Positions 17,446 through 26,290 of a stretch of 64,000 nt of DNA are shown in pieces. Each line of letters starts with the position of its first letter. The stretch's first letter is position 1. The stretch is from Bdellovibrio sp. SKB1291214 (GTDB lineage: Bacteria > Bdellovibrionota > Bdellovibrionia > Bdellovibrionales > Bdellovibrionaceae), in assembly GCF_002209355.2 (NCBI RefSeq), contig NZ_CP106855.1, positions 1,550,001-1,614,000 of the forward strand. The letters are read 5' to 3'. Below the pieces are notes generated by a model. It did no database searches and was not told the origin of the DNA. It saw nothing but the letters and a program-made list of their open reading frames with translations. The position numbers were made by a program, and so were the translations under genes.

Positions 17446-19398
17446 TTGTTGTCTAAAGTGAAACGCAACAAATCAATGGTGCTTTTAATCGTCGCAAGCT
17501 TTTGGGTTTGCTACGTGGGCATCACTGCGACTCAATTTTATTTCAACGTTGCTGAGATGACCGAGCAAGTGATTGAAACAAAACACGCACAAATGACTTT
17601 TGTTGAGGACAGTCAAATCTCCGCTCTCGTCTCTGACAACTCTGATTTAGTAAAAGCAAATTTAGATAAAGCCCGCGAGCTGAATTTGATCCACTTCTAT
17701 ATCCTACAAAAAGGAAGTGATGTTGTTAGCTTTCACAACAACAATGGCGACGTTGAAAGCATTAACGCCGACTATAAAGTCTTTAATCAAATTCTAGCCA
17801 CAAAGAATATCGCTTTCCGCACCATCAAGATCATGGATTATCGCCTGACCGTGGGAGTCTTCCAAAACAAAGCCCGCATCATCATGCAAACAGCATGGGA
17901 CTACAAAGGTATGATCCTGCGTGACCTTGTTTCAGTGACGACGTTCCTGTCATTAATTGTATGGTTGTTCCTTAAAGACATCATTGATCTAACTAAAATT
18001 CTGTCTTCTAGAGACCGCGAAAAAATGGGCAAGATCCGCTCTCTTTCTAAAGAAGGCGCAACACTTCTCCACGCGGCGCAAACGTACGAGGCAACACAAA
18101 GAACTTTAGCCTACGAAAACAAAGTTTACACCGAGACTTTAACTCCCGCGATTATGCATGAACTTAAATCTGGCAGAAAAGCTCCGTACGCATTCCAAAC
18201 TTCGATGGTACGTGTCGATCTGAATGGCTACACACAGATCTTCTTGGATAAAAAAGATGAATATGTAAGCGACATGATGAATCAGTACTTCATCCGCTCT
18301 CGCGAAATCATCGAACGCTATGATGGTCTTATTTACCAATACGTGGGGGATGAAATCGTATTCCACGTTAAAGAGTGCCAAGGCGTTAACTCTCAAGCAA
18401 TGTCTCTGGCATGCTTGCGTGCCATTTTTGAAATCGCCCAAGACATCGAAGATCATTTGCCATCGGGTGCTGATCACTACTTTAAAGTAAAGGGCTCTTT
18501 CGTCATCGGTAAGATTCGTTTTGTGCCGCAAGATTCAGGCTATGGACTTTCAGGTTTACCATTGATCGAATCCGCACGTCTTTTGAGCCAAGTAGATGAC
18601 AAAGCTAACAGCTCGATTACTTTCTATAGCGAAGCGACTCCGTCAGTAAGTGATCTTTGCACGATCGCCGAAACGAAAAGCACAATGCTTAAGGGTTTCT
18701 CAACTCCTGCGACATTGTGCAAAGTTACTGAGTTCTCTTCAATAGATCGTCTTTTGGGGCGCCATCAGCTTGAGAAGCTTACATACTATCGCAGTGACAG
18801 CGATTTAATCAGCATCTATCGCTTCCTTGAAAAAGCACTGCAAGAAAAAGACGAAATCAGTTTCTTCCGCGTTTTCTCTGTTCTTAAAACTTTTAAAATA
18901 AATCAAACTAGCCTACAACAAGTGGCGGGTTTTGAAAAGCTTGTGGAAACAGCTTACAAATTAAATAAGCAGAAAGACCTCTCTGACAAAGTCTTAGCGT
19001 CTGTTGTATCGCTTGCTTCGAATTTAGTTCCACATGCTTTCGTGGAAAGCTCTTTGTTGGCCATCTTAGAAAAATGTCTAGAACACAAAGACCCACGCAC
19101 CCAAGCCAATACGATTATCGTATTGGGTGATCTTGCGAGAGACGTTAGCTTTCTTCGCCAGTATATCTACGCAAGCCATAATCGCGTATCCGCGGATGCT
19201 TTGCTAGTAACTGGCAGACAAAATTTTGATAATGAATTGGCTAAAAAACTGCATGAATTCTTGGAATCAAAAAATCCACTCTTCCGTGCAAGCGGCAGCT
19301 TTGTGGTAAAAAATCTGGCTGAGCACTATAAGTCTGCAGATCCCGTGTTCTATGAAACGAACACGGATCTTAAAAAACTTCTCAAGAAAGCTGCTTAG
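17446..19398 (+). CDS. Membrane adenylate/guanylate cyclase-domain protein
   Basis: 650 residues; TTG 17446 or the next TTG at 17449, with AAGGAGAG 7-10 bases upstream. One N-terminal helix (about 8-30), a sensor-like extracytoplasmic region, a second helix near 160-180, then a class III cyclase domain at about 245-430: VRVDLNGYTQIF and QYVGDEIVF supply the two metal-binding Asp. The usual VNxAaRL motif appears as LIESARLL, keeping Arg but not an obvious Asn, so activity is uncertain. The last 200 residues look like HEAT-type helical repeats. It would make cAMP or cGMP, or merely bind nucleotide, in response to an external signal. A sigma-28-like promoter links it to motile attack-phase cells. 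Confidence 0.75.
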   Translation: MLSKVKRNKSMVLLIVASFWVCYVGITATQFYFNVAEMTEQVIETKHAQMTFVEDSQISALVSDNSDLVKANLDKARELNLIHFYILQKGSDVVSFHNNNGDVESINADYKVFNQILATKNIAFRTIKIMDYRLTVGVFQNKARIIMQTAWDYKGMILRDLVSVTTFLSLIVWLFLKDIIDLTKILSSRDREKMGKIRSLSKEGATLLHAAQTYEATQRTLAYENKVYTETLTPAIMHELKSGRKAPYAFQTSMVRVDLNGYTQIFLDKKDEYVSDMMNQYFIRSREIIERYDGLIYQYVGDEIVFHVKECQGVNSQAMSLACLRAIFEIAQDIEDHLPSGADHYFKVKGSFVIGKIRFVPQDSGYGLSGLPLIESARLLSQVDDKANSSITFYSEATPSVSDLCTIAETKSTMLKGFSTPATLCKVTEFSSIDRLLGRHQLEKLTYYRSDSDLISIYRFLEKALQEKDEISFFRVFSVLKTFKINQTSLQQVAGFEKLVETAYKLNKQKDLSDKVLASVVSLASNLVPHAFVESSLLAILEKCLEHKDPRTQANTIIVLGDLARDVSFLRQYIYASHNRVSADALLVTGRQNFDNELAKKLHEFLESKNPLFRASGSFVVKNLAEHYKSADPVFYETNTDLKKLLKKAA

Positions 19399-19413
19399 GC
19401 AGCTTTCTTTTTT
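19384..19413. terminator. Terminator shared by two convergent genes
   Basis: Stem AAGAAAGCTGC / GCAGCTTTCTT with loop TTAG, then a T run on the plus strand. The loop supplies both stop codons: TAG for the cyclase gene and TAA for dedA read from the other strand. Confidence 0.8.
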
Positions 19414-20033
19414 AGTCTAGAAGAAATCATTGGCCAGATAACTGGGATCAACGAAACCCCAATCACACCAAAAATCACGATGTGGAAGTTTCTTTTTACG
19501 ATCGGTAAATTTCCAAAGAAATGTCCTGCGAGAATAAAGATAAAGACCCAAAGGATCGCACCTATCACATTATAGGAAATGAACTTTTTATATTTCATAC
19601 TTCCGATACCAGCCACGAACGGAGCAAAAGTTCTTACGATGGGCGCAAAGCGGGCCGCCACGATTGTGAAAGCTCCCCATTTTTCATAAAAATTTTGAGT
19701 GTCGATCAGGTACTGTTTCTTAAAAAAGCGACTGTCGATTTCAAAGACCTTCGGTCCTAGGTACTTCCCAATATGATAGTTAACCGTGTCTCCCAAAATC
19801 CCAGCAATCGTCAAAGAACTTAAAAGAATCCATAGGTTCAAGCCACCCTCAACCGTCGTGAGAGCACCTAAAGCAAATAGCAACGAATCACCTGGCAAGA
19901 AGGGCGTAACGACCAATCCCGTTTCACAGAAAATGACTAGGAACATGATCACATAGATCCACGGCCCGAAGTAAGCCATCCATTGAACAAGGTGCTGATC
20001 AAGATGCAAAATAATATCTATAAGATGTGCCAT
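19395..20033 (-). CDS. DedA family membrane protein
   Basis: 212 residues. DedA/SNARE-associated proteins are inner-membrane proteins now linked to lipid carrier recycling (undecaprenyl phosphate flipping) and proton balance. Signatures: ETGLVVTPFLPGDSLLFALG near the N-terminus, GDTVNYHIGKYLG, and FAPIVRTFAPFVAGIGSM with the conserved Arg. About five hydrophobic segments and a basic C-terminus. AAGGA lies before ATG 20033. It converges with the cyclase gene through a shared terminator. Confidence 0.88.
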   Translation of the reverse strand: MAHLIDIILHLDQHLVQWMAYFGPWIYVIMFLVIFCETGLVVTPFLPGDSLLFALGALTTVEGGLNLWILLSSLTIAGILGDTVNYHIGKYLGPKVFEIDSRFFKKQYLIDTQNFYEKWGAFTIVAARFAPIVRTFAPFVAGIGSMKYKKFISYNVIGAILWVFIFILAGHFFGNLPIVKRNFHIVIFGVIGVSLIPVIWPMISSRLKKKAA

Positions 20034-20075
20034 TGAGGTTTCCTTTATAAATTCCCAGCGAGCATAACAAACCCA

Positions 20076-20103
20076 TTGACGGTCCCCAAAGAAAATCTAT
20101 GCT
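20076..20103 (+). promoter_or_regulatory. Sigma-70-like promoter
   Basis: TTGACG at 20076, a 16-base spacer, TATGCT at 20098. The predicted start is about 15 bases before ATG 20126. Confidence 0.45.
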
Positions 20104-20125
20104 TTTAGTAAGAGGGGACAACTCA

Positions 20126-20677
20126 ATGAAACAACTGATTATTATCCTTACTGCACTGTGGTCATTAGCTTCCTACGCGGCTCCGTCTATTCCCGAACTT
20201 CCCGAAGACGCTTGCGATAGTTTGAAATGCACAAAAGTTATGAAATCGATACTATCTGGCTTCAACAACACTCCTCATGCTGTAAGCCTTGAGCCCGCAG
20301 TCTACAGCGGTGGTTGCTATCACTTGGGTGATTTGAATCCAGATCATGAACACTTTGCTGCGTTAATGATTGATCAACTTGAAGACGGGACGACTTATTT
20401 CTCTTCAAACTTTGCATACTTCTATCCACAGAATCCCTATGCAAATTGGGACCTAACGAAAGGTCGCCAAGAGGCCACTGATTATGCCAGAAAGAACGCT
20501 CGTATCAAAGAGGGCAGCAATGCCTCAAGAGTCGAGATGCTGACATCTGAAGGTGCGCCCGCAGTTGTCTATTACATGCGCCAAGATCCACAGACCAAAA
20601 CGATCTATTACATCACATATGGTGGCTTTGGTCCGCAAAGTACAAAGATCTTCTGTACGATGAATAAGAACCCGTAG
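20126..20677 (+). CDS. Small exported protein of unknown function
   Basis: 183 residues from ATG 20126, which follows AGAGGGG by 8 bases; an in-frame ATG nine codons earlier lacks the signal peptide start. Signal peptide MKQLIIILTALWSLASYA, then a mature domain with several Cys (DACDSLKC, GGCYH, FCTMN) and a mix of strands and helices. No family recognised. It has its own sigma-70-like promoter and a strong terminator, so it is monocistronic. Confidence 0.6.
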   Translation: MKQLIIILTALWSLASYAAPSIPELPEDACDSLKCTKVMKSILSGFNNTPHAVSLEPAVYSGGCYHLGDLNPDHEHFAALMIDQLEDGTTYFSSNFAYFYPQNPYANWDLTKGRQEATDYARKNARIKEGSNASRVEMLTSEGAPAVVYYMRQDPQTKTIYYITYGGFGPQSTKIFCTMNKNP

Positions 20678-20714
20678 TTTGTTGATATTTAAAATTAAAT
20701 AGGCCTAGAAATAA

Positions 20715-20746
20715 AAAAAGCGATCACTAAGGATCGCTTTTTCGTT
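20715..20746. terminator. Rho-independent terminator, bidirectional
   Basis: AAAAAGCGATC and GATCGCTTTTT form an 11-bp stem with a short loop, with T runs available on both strands. It serves the small exported gene on the plus strand and the tRNA-Ser on the minus strand. Confidence 0.8.
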
Positions 20747-20785
20747 TTTTGCGTCTGCATTCAGCTAGGCTGACCAGCAAACAGA

Positions 20786-20875
20786 TGGCGGAGAGTGAGG
20801 GATTCGAACCCTCGAGCCCCGCGAAGGGCTGCCAGTTTTCAAGACTGGTGTATTCAACCACTCTACCAACTCTCC
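20786..20875 (-). tRNA. tRNA-Ser (anticodon UGA)
   Basis: 90 nt including an encoded CCA. Acceptor stem GGAGAGT pairs with ACTCTCC, followed by G and CCA. The anticodon loop CTTGAAA carries UGA. A long variable arm and the T-loop GGGTTCGAATCCC are present, as expected for the class II tRNA-Ser. It lies about 100 bp downstream of serS on the same strand. Confidence 0.95.
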
Positions 20876-20882
20876 GTCGACC

Positions 20883-20911
20883 GTTCTATGGGTTTTGACG
20901 TGAGTTATCAA
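20883..20911 (-). promoter_or_regulatory. Sigma-70-like promoter for tRNA-Ser
   Basis: On the minus strand TTGATA (20911-20906), a 17-base spacer and TAGAAC (20888-20883) give a start just upstream of the tRNA 5' end. The tRNA can therefore be made separately from serS. Confidence 0.5.
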
Positions 20912-20974
20912 GCGGTTGTTGTAATGACGCACAGCATATTTAGAGCCACCCCAGGAAGTGTGGCCCTAAGAACA

Positions 20975-22267
20975 CTATTTAATCTCTGTTTTTCCACCCA
21001 TATAGTTCTGAAGAGCCTTCGGAACCGCGATGGAGCCGTCTTCGCGTTGATAGTTCTCAAGAATCGCCACCAAAGTACGTCCTACCGCCAAGGCAGAACC
21101 GTTCAATGTGTGTACGAACTGAGGCTTCCCACCAGCTGAACGGAAACGGATATTCGCACGGCGAGCTTGGAAGTCCTCAAAGTTCGAGCACGAGCTGATC
21201 TCACGGAAAGCATTTTGACCAGGAAGCCATACCTCAAGGTCATGAGTTTTCGCAGATCCAAAGCCCATATCGCCCGTACACAAAAGCATGCGGCGGAATG
21301 GAAGCTCAAGGTCGATCAAAACTTGCTCTGCATGAGACGTCAAAGCCTCGTGAATTTCGTAAGACTTATCTGGATGACAGAACGTCATCAACTCAACCTT
21401 GTCGAACTGATGCTGACGAATCAAACCCTTCGTATCACGACCGGCACTGCCTGCTTCAGAACGGAAGCAAGGGGAGTAAGCACAGAAGCTTTGCGGAAGA
21501 TCCTTTTCATCCAAGATTTCGTTATTATAGTAGTTCGTCACAGGAACTTCAGCCGTAGGAATCAAATAAAGATCAGAGCCTTCCAAATGAAAAACGTCTT
21601 CTTTAAATTTCGGGAAGTTACCAGTACCTGTCAGACTGTTTGAATTCACCATGAATGGTGGAATCATTTCAGTATAACCATGACGAGTAGAGTGCAAATC
21701 CATCATGAATTGAATCAATGAACGCTCAAGCTGAGCCGCCGCGCCCTTCAAGAAAGCAAAGCGAGTGCCCGTAGTTTTACCGGCACGTTCGAAATCGATG
21801 ATGTTTAACTTTTCACCAAGTTCCCAGTGCTCTTTAGCTTGGAAAGAAAACTTTGGAGCTTCACCCCAAGTTTTAAGAATTTTATTTTCTTTCTCTGAGC
21901 TCCCCACCGGAACAGACGAGTGAGGTTTGTTTGGCATCACAAGAGCCAAATTAGTAACCTGCAAATCAGCTTCAGCAGCTTTTGCTTCAAGATCTTTTAC
22001 GGAACCTTTAAGAGTATCAACTTCCGCCAAAAGCGATGAAGCGTCTTTGCCTTCGCGTTTTAGTTTACCAATCTCACCACTCAATTTGTTTTGATTGGCT
22101 TTTGCAGTCTCCGCTTGAGCGATCATTTCCTTACGCTTTTTATTAAGCTCCATGATCTGATCAAGAATTTCAGGTGTACCACCGCGATTGATCAATGCTT
22201 GCTTATAATCATCGTAATAAGAAGCGCCGTTTTCAGCTTTTTTCTCTAGAAGTTTAATATCGATCAT
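20975..22267 (-). CDS. serS: Seryl-tRNA synthetase
   Basis: 430 residues, the normal length. It charges tRNA-Ser (and tRNA-Sec where present). The N-terminal coiled-coil arm (about 25-100), which grips the long variable arm of tRNA-Ser, is visible as a Lys/Glu-rich helix pair. The class II catalytic core follows: motif 2 [21 protein letters not shown], and motif 3 [18 protein letters not shown] with its Arg. It is the last protein gene of an operon with a small membrane protein (17 bp upstream) and a TPR protein, and its cognate tRNA gene lies just downstream. Confidence 0.97.
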   Translation of the reverse strand: MIDIKLLEKKAENGASYYDDYKQALINRGGTPEILDQIMELNKKRKEMIAQAETAKANQNKLSGEIGKLKREGKDASSLLAEVDTLKGSVKDLEAKAAEADLQVTNLALVMPNKPHSSVPVGSSEKENKILKTWGEAPKFSFQAKEHWELGEKLNIIDFERAGKTTGTRFAFLKGAAAQLERSLIQFMMDLHSTRHGYTEMIPPFMVNSNSLTGTGNFPKFKEDVFHLEGSDLYLIPTAEVPVTNYYNNEILDEKDLPQSFCAYSPCFRSEAGSAGRDTKGLIRQHQFDKVELMTFCHPDKSYEIHEALTSHAEQVLIDLELPFRRMLLCTGDMGFGSAKTHDLEVWLPGQNAFREISSCSNFEDFQARRANIRFRSAGGKPQFVHTLNGSALAVGRTLVAILENYQREDGSIAVPKALQNYMGGKTEIK

Positions 22268-22284
22268 TGTTCAGAAGTCCTCGG

Positions 22285-22593
22285 TTAAGGTGCGACCAGT
22301 ATATACATTCTTAAAAGCATCCCGACAAGGACGACGATCAAATCAAAAATTAAGATTTGGGCAAAACTCCATTGAGAGAGGAGTTTCATGATAACTGCAA
22401 CAACTACAACCGTCGCAAAAATCAGAGCGAAAGTTCCGTAACCGATCAATTCCTGACCGATCAACGCCAACGTCCCACCCACAAGAAGACCTGTGATCAA
22501 ACGCAGTGTGATGTGCATGATCGTCATCGCCGTAGATTTTGCGCCTTCTTGAACATTGTTTGAAAAACTACTTAGCTTATCGCCGATTCCCAT
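22285..22593 (-). CDS. Small membrane protein of unknown function
   Basis: 102 residues with about three hydrophobic helices (near 30-50, 52-70 and 75-98). GGAGG stands 8 bases before ATG 22593. No recognisable family. It sits between the TPR protein gene and serS, separated by 22 and 17 bp, so the three are one operon. Confidence 0.65.
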   Translation of the reverse strand: MGIGDKLSSFSNNVQEGAKSTAMTIMHITLRLITGLLVGGTLALIGQELIGYGTFALIFATVVVVAVIMKLLSQWSFAQILIFDLIVVLVGMLLRMYILVAP

Positions 22594-22615
22594 GGTGGCA
22601 GCCTCCGTTGACGTC

Positions 22616-25531
22616 CTAGTTGCCCATTCTGTTTAACTTGTTTTCTATTTCAGCACGATCCGGAGCATTTGGGGAGAGTCCTAGATATTTATTGTAGGAC
22701 TGTGCTGCAGAGCGAATATCACCCTTGATCTCATAGATCGCCCCTTGCTCCCGGTAAATCTCAGCATACCCGCTTTCACGAGCCGCCGCCAAAGCAAGCA
22801 TGTCTTCTGCCACTTCAATCGAAGCCGACTGACGATAGCACTGCGCAGCCTTTACATAAATATCAGCCCCTTGCGGACGCAGCTTCATGGCTTGAGAGTA
22901 CTCCCCAGCACATTCTGTAAACTGTTTTTTAGCGGCATAAACTTCCGCTGCCAAAATGTATGGCTCAGCCAAGTTTGGATTTAGTTTCTTTTCTTGTTTT
23001 GCAGCATCGACCGCCGTGTTCAGATCACCAGAAGCAAATGCCGCTTTACCAATATAGTACCAAGTACGAGGGTAGTTCGGGTTCAAACGCTGTACACGCT
23101 TAAATTGGTTGATCGCTTCATCATAGCGGGCTGTTTCTAAATACAATTTACCTGCCTGAAATAAAGCTTCCCCATCGGTTGGATCAAGAACTGCTGCTTG
23201 CAAAAATGCTTTTAGGGACCTGTCATTTAATCCTAAGGCCTTATAGCTTTCTCCGAGACCCAACCAACCTTTTTTATTTTTTTGATCAGCTTCGACAACT
23301 TTTTCATAGATGTCTTTTGCCTGTGACCAGCGGTCTTCAGATTTCATGACCTCTGCCAAAGCGACCCGGTAATCAAGCGTATACGAAAAGCGCTTAATAA
23401 GTTCATTCAGGTAAGTCACACCGGCATCAACACCGTTGGTAGAGGCGAGCATTTTTGCATATGTGATTTGCGCATCTGGATTTGTGCCGTCAATTTCAAC
23501 GGCCTTTGTCGCATAGCGAACGGAATCTTTTCCGGCTGCTTCTTTTCTTTCAATTTCTTTTTTATTCAACGGCATGATGGACAAAGCCAAGGCCCCATTT
23601 GCTTTTGCAAGCAAGATGTACGTGTCAATATCACCATCGTAGGCTTTAAGAGCACGCATCCCGTAATTCACAGCTCCAGCCATGTTATTTTTTCGGAATT
23701 CCAATAAAGCAAGTCCCCGCAAAACTTCATAGTTGTTCGGAGAAATCCGAATCGCACTGGTCAAAACTGTGGTTGCTCGAATAAAATCAAATCGCTGAGA
23801 CAAATAATCAGCTTGAGTAACATAGGCAGAAATTAATTTTGGTTCGGCCTTGATAGCTTTATTGAGCATTTCGATGGCTTCGAAACTTTGATTCAGCTGC
23901 CATAGAGCTTTAGCGGCTTTCAGTGCTGCTGTCCCATTTTTAGGATCTGCCTCAAACGCAGCCTTAAACTCCGCCTGTGCAGACAAATAATCACCTTGGC
24001 GCACATACTGATCACCAATGAATAACAATTCATTATTTTGAGCTTTGCCTCCGCCGACTTTATCCGAACCACCCAAACGCAATACCAACTGGCGAAGGTC
24101 GCCATTGTTCGGATTTAAAGCAAACGCTTTCTGTGCCGAATCCAGGGCTTTTTTCTTTTCATTTCTCTCGACATAAATTTCTGCAAGAACTTGCAAGCCG
24201 GAGGATTCGGTCAAAGGAGGAACCAGGCTTTTTGATTCCATCGCCGCATTCAAGAATCCGAATGCAGAATCTGCTTTTTTAAATCCACGGTATTCCGTAA
24301 TACCCATTAAAATTTTAGCTTCGCGATGTCTTGGATTTCGGGTCAACACTGTTCTAAAGATCTGCGATGCCTCGTTGTACTTACCCAACGACATATACAA
24401 CTTTCCGAGCAGAACTTGCGGATGCAGCCACTTTTCCCATAGCTGAGATGCTTTTTCAAAATAAGGAACTGCATTGTTGTAGTCTTTTTCCAGTTCTAAC
24501 ATTTCTGCTTTATAGGCGTATAAAATTGGAATCAAAGAAAATGGTTCAGACGATTCAAGGGTCGCTTCGATGTTTCCGCGGGCTTCGCGATAACGACCCA
24601 TCGTTAATAGTTTCACGGCCTCACACACTCGACCAAACGGGCTTACCACATTAATTGCGCGGGTACCCTGGGTTACAGCTGCAATCGTTTTTTGATCCTG
24701 AGCATCCTGTTTAGCAAATGGCCAAAGCTCTCTGTAAACCACACACAAAAGACCGCGCACTTCTAAATTCGAAGAAGATCCTTCGACGATGGAAACCAAT
24801 TTGTTTTGCGCATCCAAGTACGACTCAAATGTGTCTTGCTCCATCGCAAACAAGGCTTCATTCATTTTCTTTTTAACATCGCCGTCACTCATTGGCGCAG
24901 AGTTTGGTCCCGGTGCTAACAAATGAATTTTGTCTCCGCGCGCAGGTCCTGTGTCCCACAAAAGCCAAATTCCCAACAATACAATCACAGCTAGTCCCAC
25001 CAAGGGCACCTTCAAAGTCTTTACCAGCTGGTCTTTTTCCATCGTGCGCAGATTCGATAAATCGATAACTTTCGAATTGCCGCCCGTTTTGATCGTCGCA
25101 GTATTTGATGTTACAGAGCCCGGTATCGAGGCAGGCGTCACATGGGCAGGGGAATCATAAATATCAACTTTACGGCCCGCAAGTGGATCGACCTTGATGT
25201 TCGCCAAACTTTCACGCGATGGAGCATTTGGAATTGTTGAATTCGTTCCGCCAGATGAAGTCGGCGGTTTCATGATCACCGTTTCCGCCTCCATCTTTTG
25301 AACTTTTTTAGGATCGACGTCGACAACACCTTCAAGTGCTTCTAATAATTTGTCATAGAACGCAGGCTCTTTCGAAATCTGCGACCACTGACCATCCGGA
25401 AGTTTCGAAATCATTTCAGAGCCCGAAAAGACGCCCTCACCAATCATGCGAAGAATGGCTTCAGTAGAGTACGGGCCTTTAACTTGCCCACTGCGTGTTC
25501 GAACTACCCAAGTGACTTGAATGCGAGACAT
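22616..25531 (-). CDS. GYF-domain and TPR-repeat membrane protein
   Basis: 971 residues. Residues 5-65 (VRTRSGQVKGPYSTEAI ... GQWSQI) match a GYF_2-like domain, a small peptide-binding module known from delta-proteobacterial motility and signalling proteins. A low-complexity Ser/Thr linker leads to one transmembrane helix near 175-195 (VGLAVIVLLGIWLLW). The remaining 750 residues are tandem TPR-like helix pairs, which would lie in the periplasm. The likely role is a scaffold linking a cytoplasmic partner to a periplasmic complex; that is inference. First gene of the operon leading to serS. Confidence 0.7.
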   Translation of the reverse strand: MSRIQVTWVVRTRSGQVKGPYSTEAILRMIGEGVFSGSEMISKLPDGQWSQISKEPAFYDKLLEALEGVVDVDPKKVQKMEAETVIMKPPTSSGGTNSTIPNAPSRESLANIKVDPLAGRKVDIYDSPAHVTPASIPGSVTSNTATIKTGGNSKVIDLSNLRTMEKDQLVKTLKVPLVGLAVIVLLGIWLLWDTGPARGDKIHLLAPGPNSAPMSDGDVKKKMNEALFAMEQDTFESYLDAQNKLVSIVEGSSSNLEVRGLLCVVYRELWPFAKQDAQDQKTIAAVTQGTRAINVVSPFGRVCEAVKLLTMGRYREARGNIEATLESSEPFSLIPILYAYKAEMLELEKDYNNAVPYFEKASQLWEKWLHPQVLLGKLYMSLGKYNEASQIFRTVLTRNPRHREAKILMGITEYRGFKKADSAFGFLNAAMESKSLVPPLTESSGLQVLAEIYVERNEKKKALDSAQKAFALNPNNGDLRQLVLRLGGSDKVGGGKAQNNELLFIGDQYVRQGDYLSAQAEFKAAFEADPKNGTAALKAAKALWQLNQSFEAIEMLNKAIKAEPKLISAYVTQADYLSQRFDFIRATTVLTSAIRISPNNYEVLRGLALLEFRKNNMAGAVNYGMRALKAYDGDIDTYILLAKANGALALSIMPLNKKEIERKEAAGKDSVRYATKAVEIDGTNPDAQITYAKMLASTNGVDAGVTYLNELIKRFSYTLDYRVALAEVMKSEDRWSQAKDIYEKVVEADQKNKKGWLGLGESYKALGLNDRSLKAFLQAAVLDPTDGEALFQAGKLYLETARYDEAINQFKRVQRLNPNYPRTWYYIGKAAFASGDLNTAVDAAKQEKKLNPNLAEPYILAAEVYAAKKQFTECAGEYSQAMKLRPQGADIYVKAAQCYRQSASIEVAEDMLALAAARESGYAEIYREQGAIYEIKGDIRSAAQSYNKYLGLSPNAPDRAEIENKLNRMGN

Positions 25532-25733
25532 AGATGCCTAATAATACTGGGATTTTTGCCAAACAACCAAGTCTCACCGAATCCCACGTCTCACTCTGTG
25601 CTTTGGTCGGGAAACTGGTTCCAAAGTTGAACTGCAAACCCATATTGGAATTACCTCTAGTTCCGATTTGAGTGCGAGTCCCCCGTAAGGCCGCGCTCAG
25701 TTCAAACTGATTTGAATTGAGGAATGTCTCAAA

Positions 25734-25750
25734 TTGGCACAGACCTTGCT
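25734..25750 (+). promoter_or_regulatory. Sigma-54 (-24/-12) promoter
   Basis: TTGGCAC, five bases, TTGCT: 25734-25750 differs from YTGGCACGRNNNTTGCW at one position. The predicted start, about 12 bases on, is near 25761, leaving a 30-base leader with GGAG before the GTG at 25791. Confidence 0.65.
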
Positions 25751-25790
25751 CTAGGGAAAAGTGTCTTTGATTATTTGGGAGAAAAACTCT

Positions 25791-26189
25791 GTGATTAAGA
25801 ATGCTTTGATTGCCGTATACATCTTACTAGTCCTTGCGATTTCCGCAGTGGCTCGTGCAGGTGTACTACCAAATCAAGCAACTCAAGGTGACGAAGTCAT
25901 CGGTTCAGAATCTTCCAGCTATAATTACGAGACTCGTGTAGGTGAAGTTGCAGTTTTGGCTGACGGAACTTTTGTTTTAGTTCTTGATGCACAAAACACA
26001 ATCCTTCTTCAATCGAACTTCGACCTTACACCTTTTGTTGGTTCTAAAGTTATGATTAGCGGTATCGAACAAGAGCATCAGCTTGCTCCCGCTTATGGAA
26101 ATCACTCCGTGGATCCCCTCCCTGGAATGGTTTCTGGGAATAAGACGATTGTATTCGTAGTGTTCGGTATCTCTGAGGTTTCTCAGTAA
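25791..26189 (+). CDS. Small exported protein, possibly OB-fold
   Basis: 132 residues from GTG 25791, preceded by TGGGAG at about 10 bases. The upstream GTG at 25761 would coincide with the predicted transcription start and is rejected. A signal peptide ending AVARAG is followed by a beta-rich domain: RVGEVAVLADGTFVLVLD, then NTILLQSN and VMISGIEQ, resembling small OB-fold exported proteins of the YgiW/YdeI kind, but this is a resemblance only. The promoter is sigma-54 type and the 3' UTR holds two tandem terminator hairpins with identical C-rich loops, so the mRNA may also be the source of a small RNA. Confidence 0.6.
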   Translation: MIKNALIAVYILLVLAISAVARAGVLPNQATQGDEVIGSESSSYNYETRVGEVAVLADGTFVLVLDAQNTILLQSNFDLTPFVGSKVMISGIEQEHQLAPAYGNHSVDPLPGMVSGNKTIVFVVFGISEVSQ

Positions 26190-26196
26190 TCGTAAA

Positions 26197-26240
26197 GGTC
26201 TCAGCCCCAATCCCCTCCGTGGGCTGAGATCATTTTTTTT
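26197..26240 (+). terminator. Terminator hairpin 1 with C-rich loop
   Basis: An 11-bp stem (GGTCTCAGCCC / GGGCTGAGATC, one G-T pair) encloses CAATCCCCTCCGT and is followed by eight T. The loop resembles an anti-Shine-Dalgarno sequence. Confidence 0.85.
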
Positions 26241-26250
26241 AAGTCCTAAC

Positions 26251-26290
26251 AGGGTCAGCATAAATCCCCTCCTTGCTGGCCCTTTTTTTT
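26251..26290 (+). terminator. Terminator hairpin 2 with C-rich loop
   Basis: AGGGTCAGC / GCTGGCCCT form a 9-bp stem (one G-T pair) around ATAAATCCCCTCCTT, followed by a T8 run. Second copy of the AATCCCCTCC loop in 65 bp. Confidence 0.8.

Larger units (their letters stand above)
26197..26290 (+). ncRNA. Candidate 3'-UTR small RNA with two anti-SD loops
   Basis: Two consecutive intrinsic-terminator hairpins (26197-26240 and 26251-26290) have different stems but share the loop sequence AATCCCCTCC. Conservation of loop but not stem points to a functional seed. CCCCTCC can pair with GGAGGGG ribosome-binding sites; one is present upstream of the protease gene at 63041. No promoter of its own is evident, so it would be transcribed from the sigma-54-type promoter at 25734 and processed. 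Confidence 0.4.
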
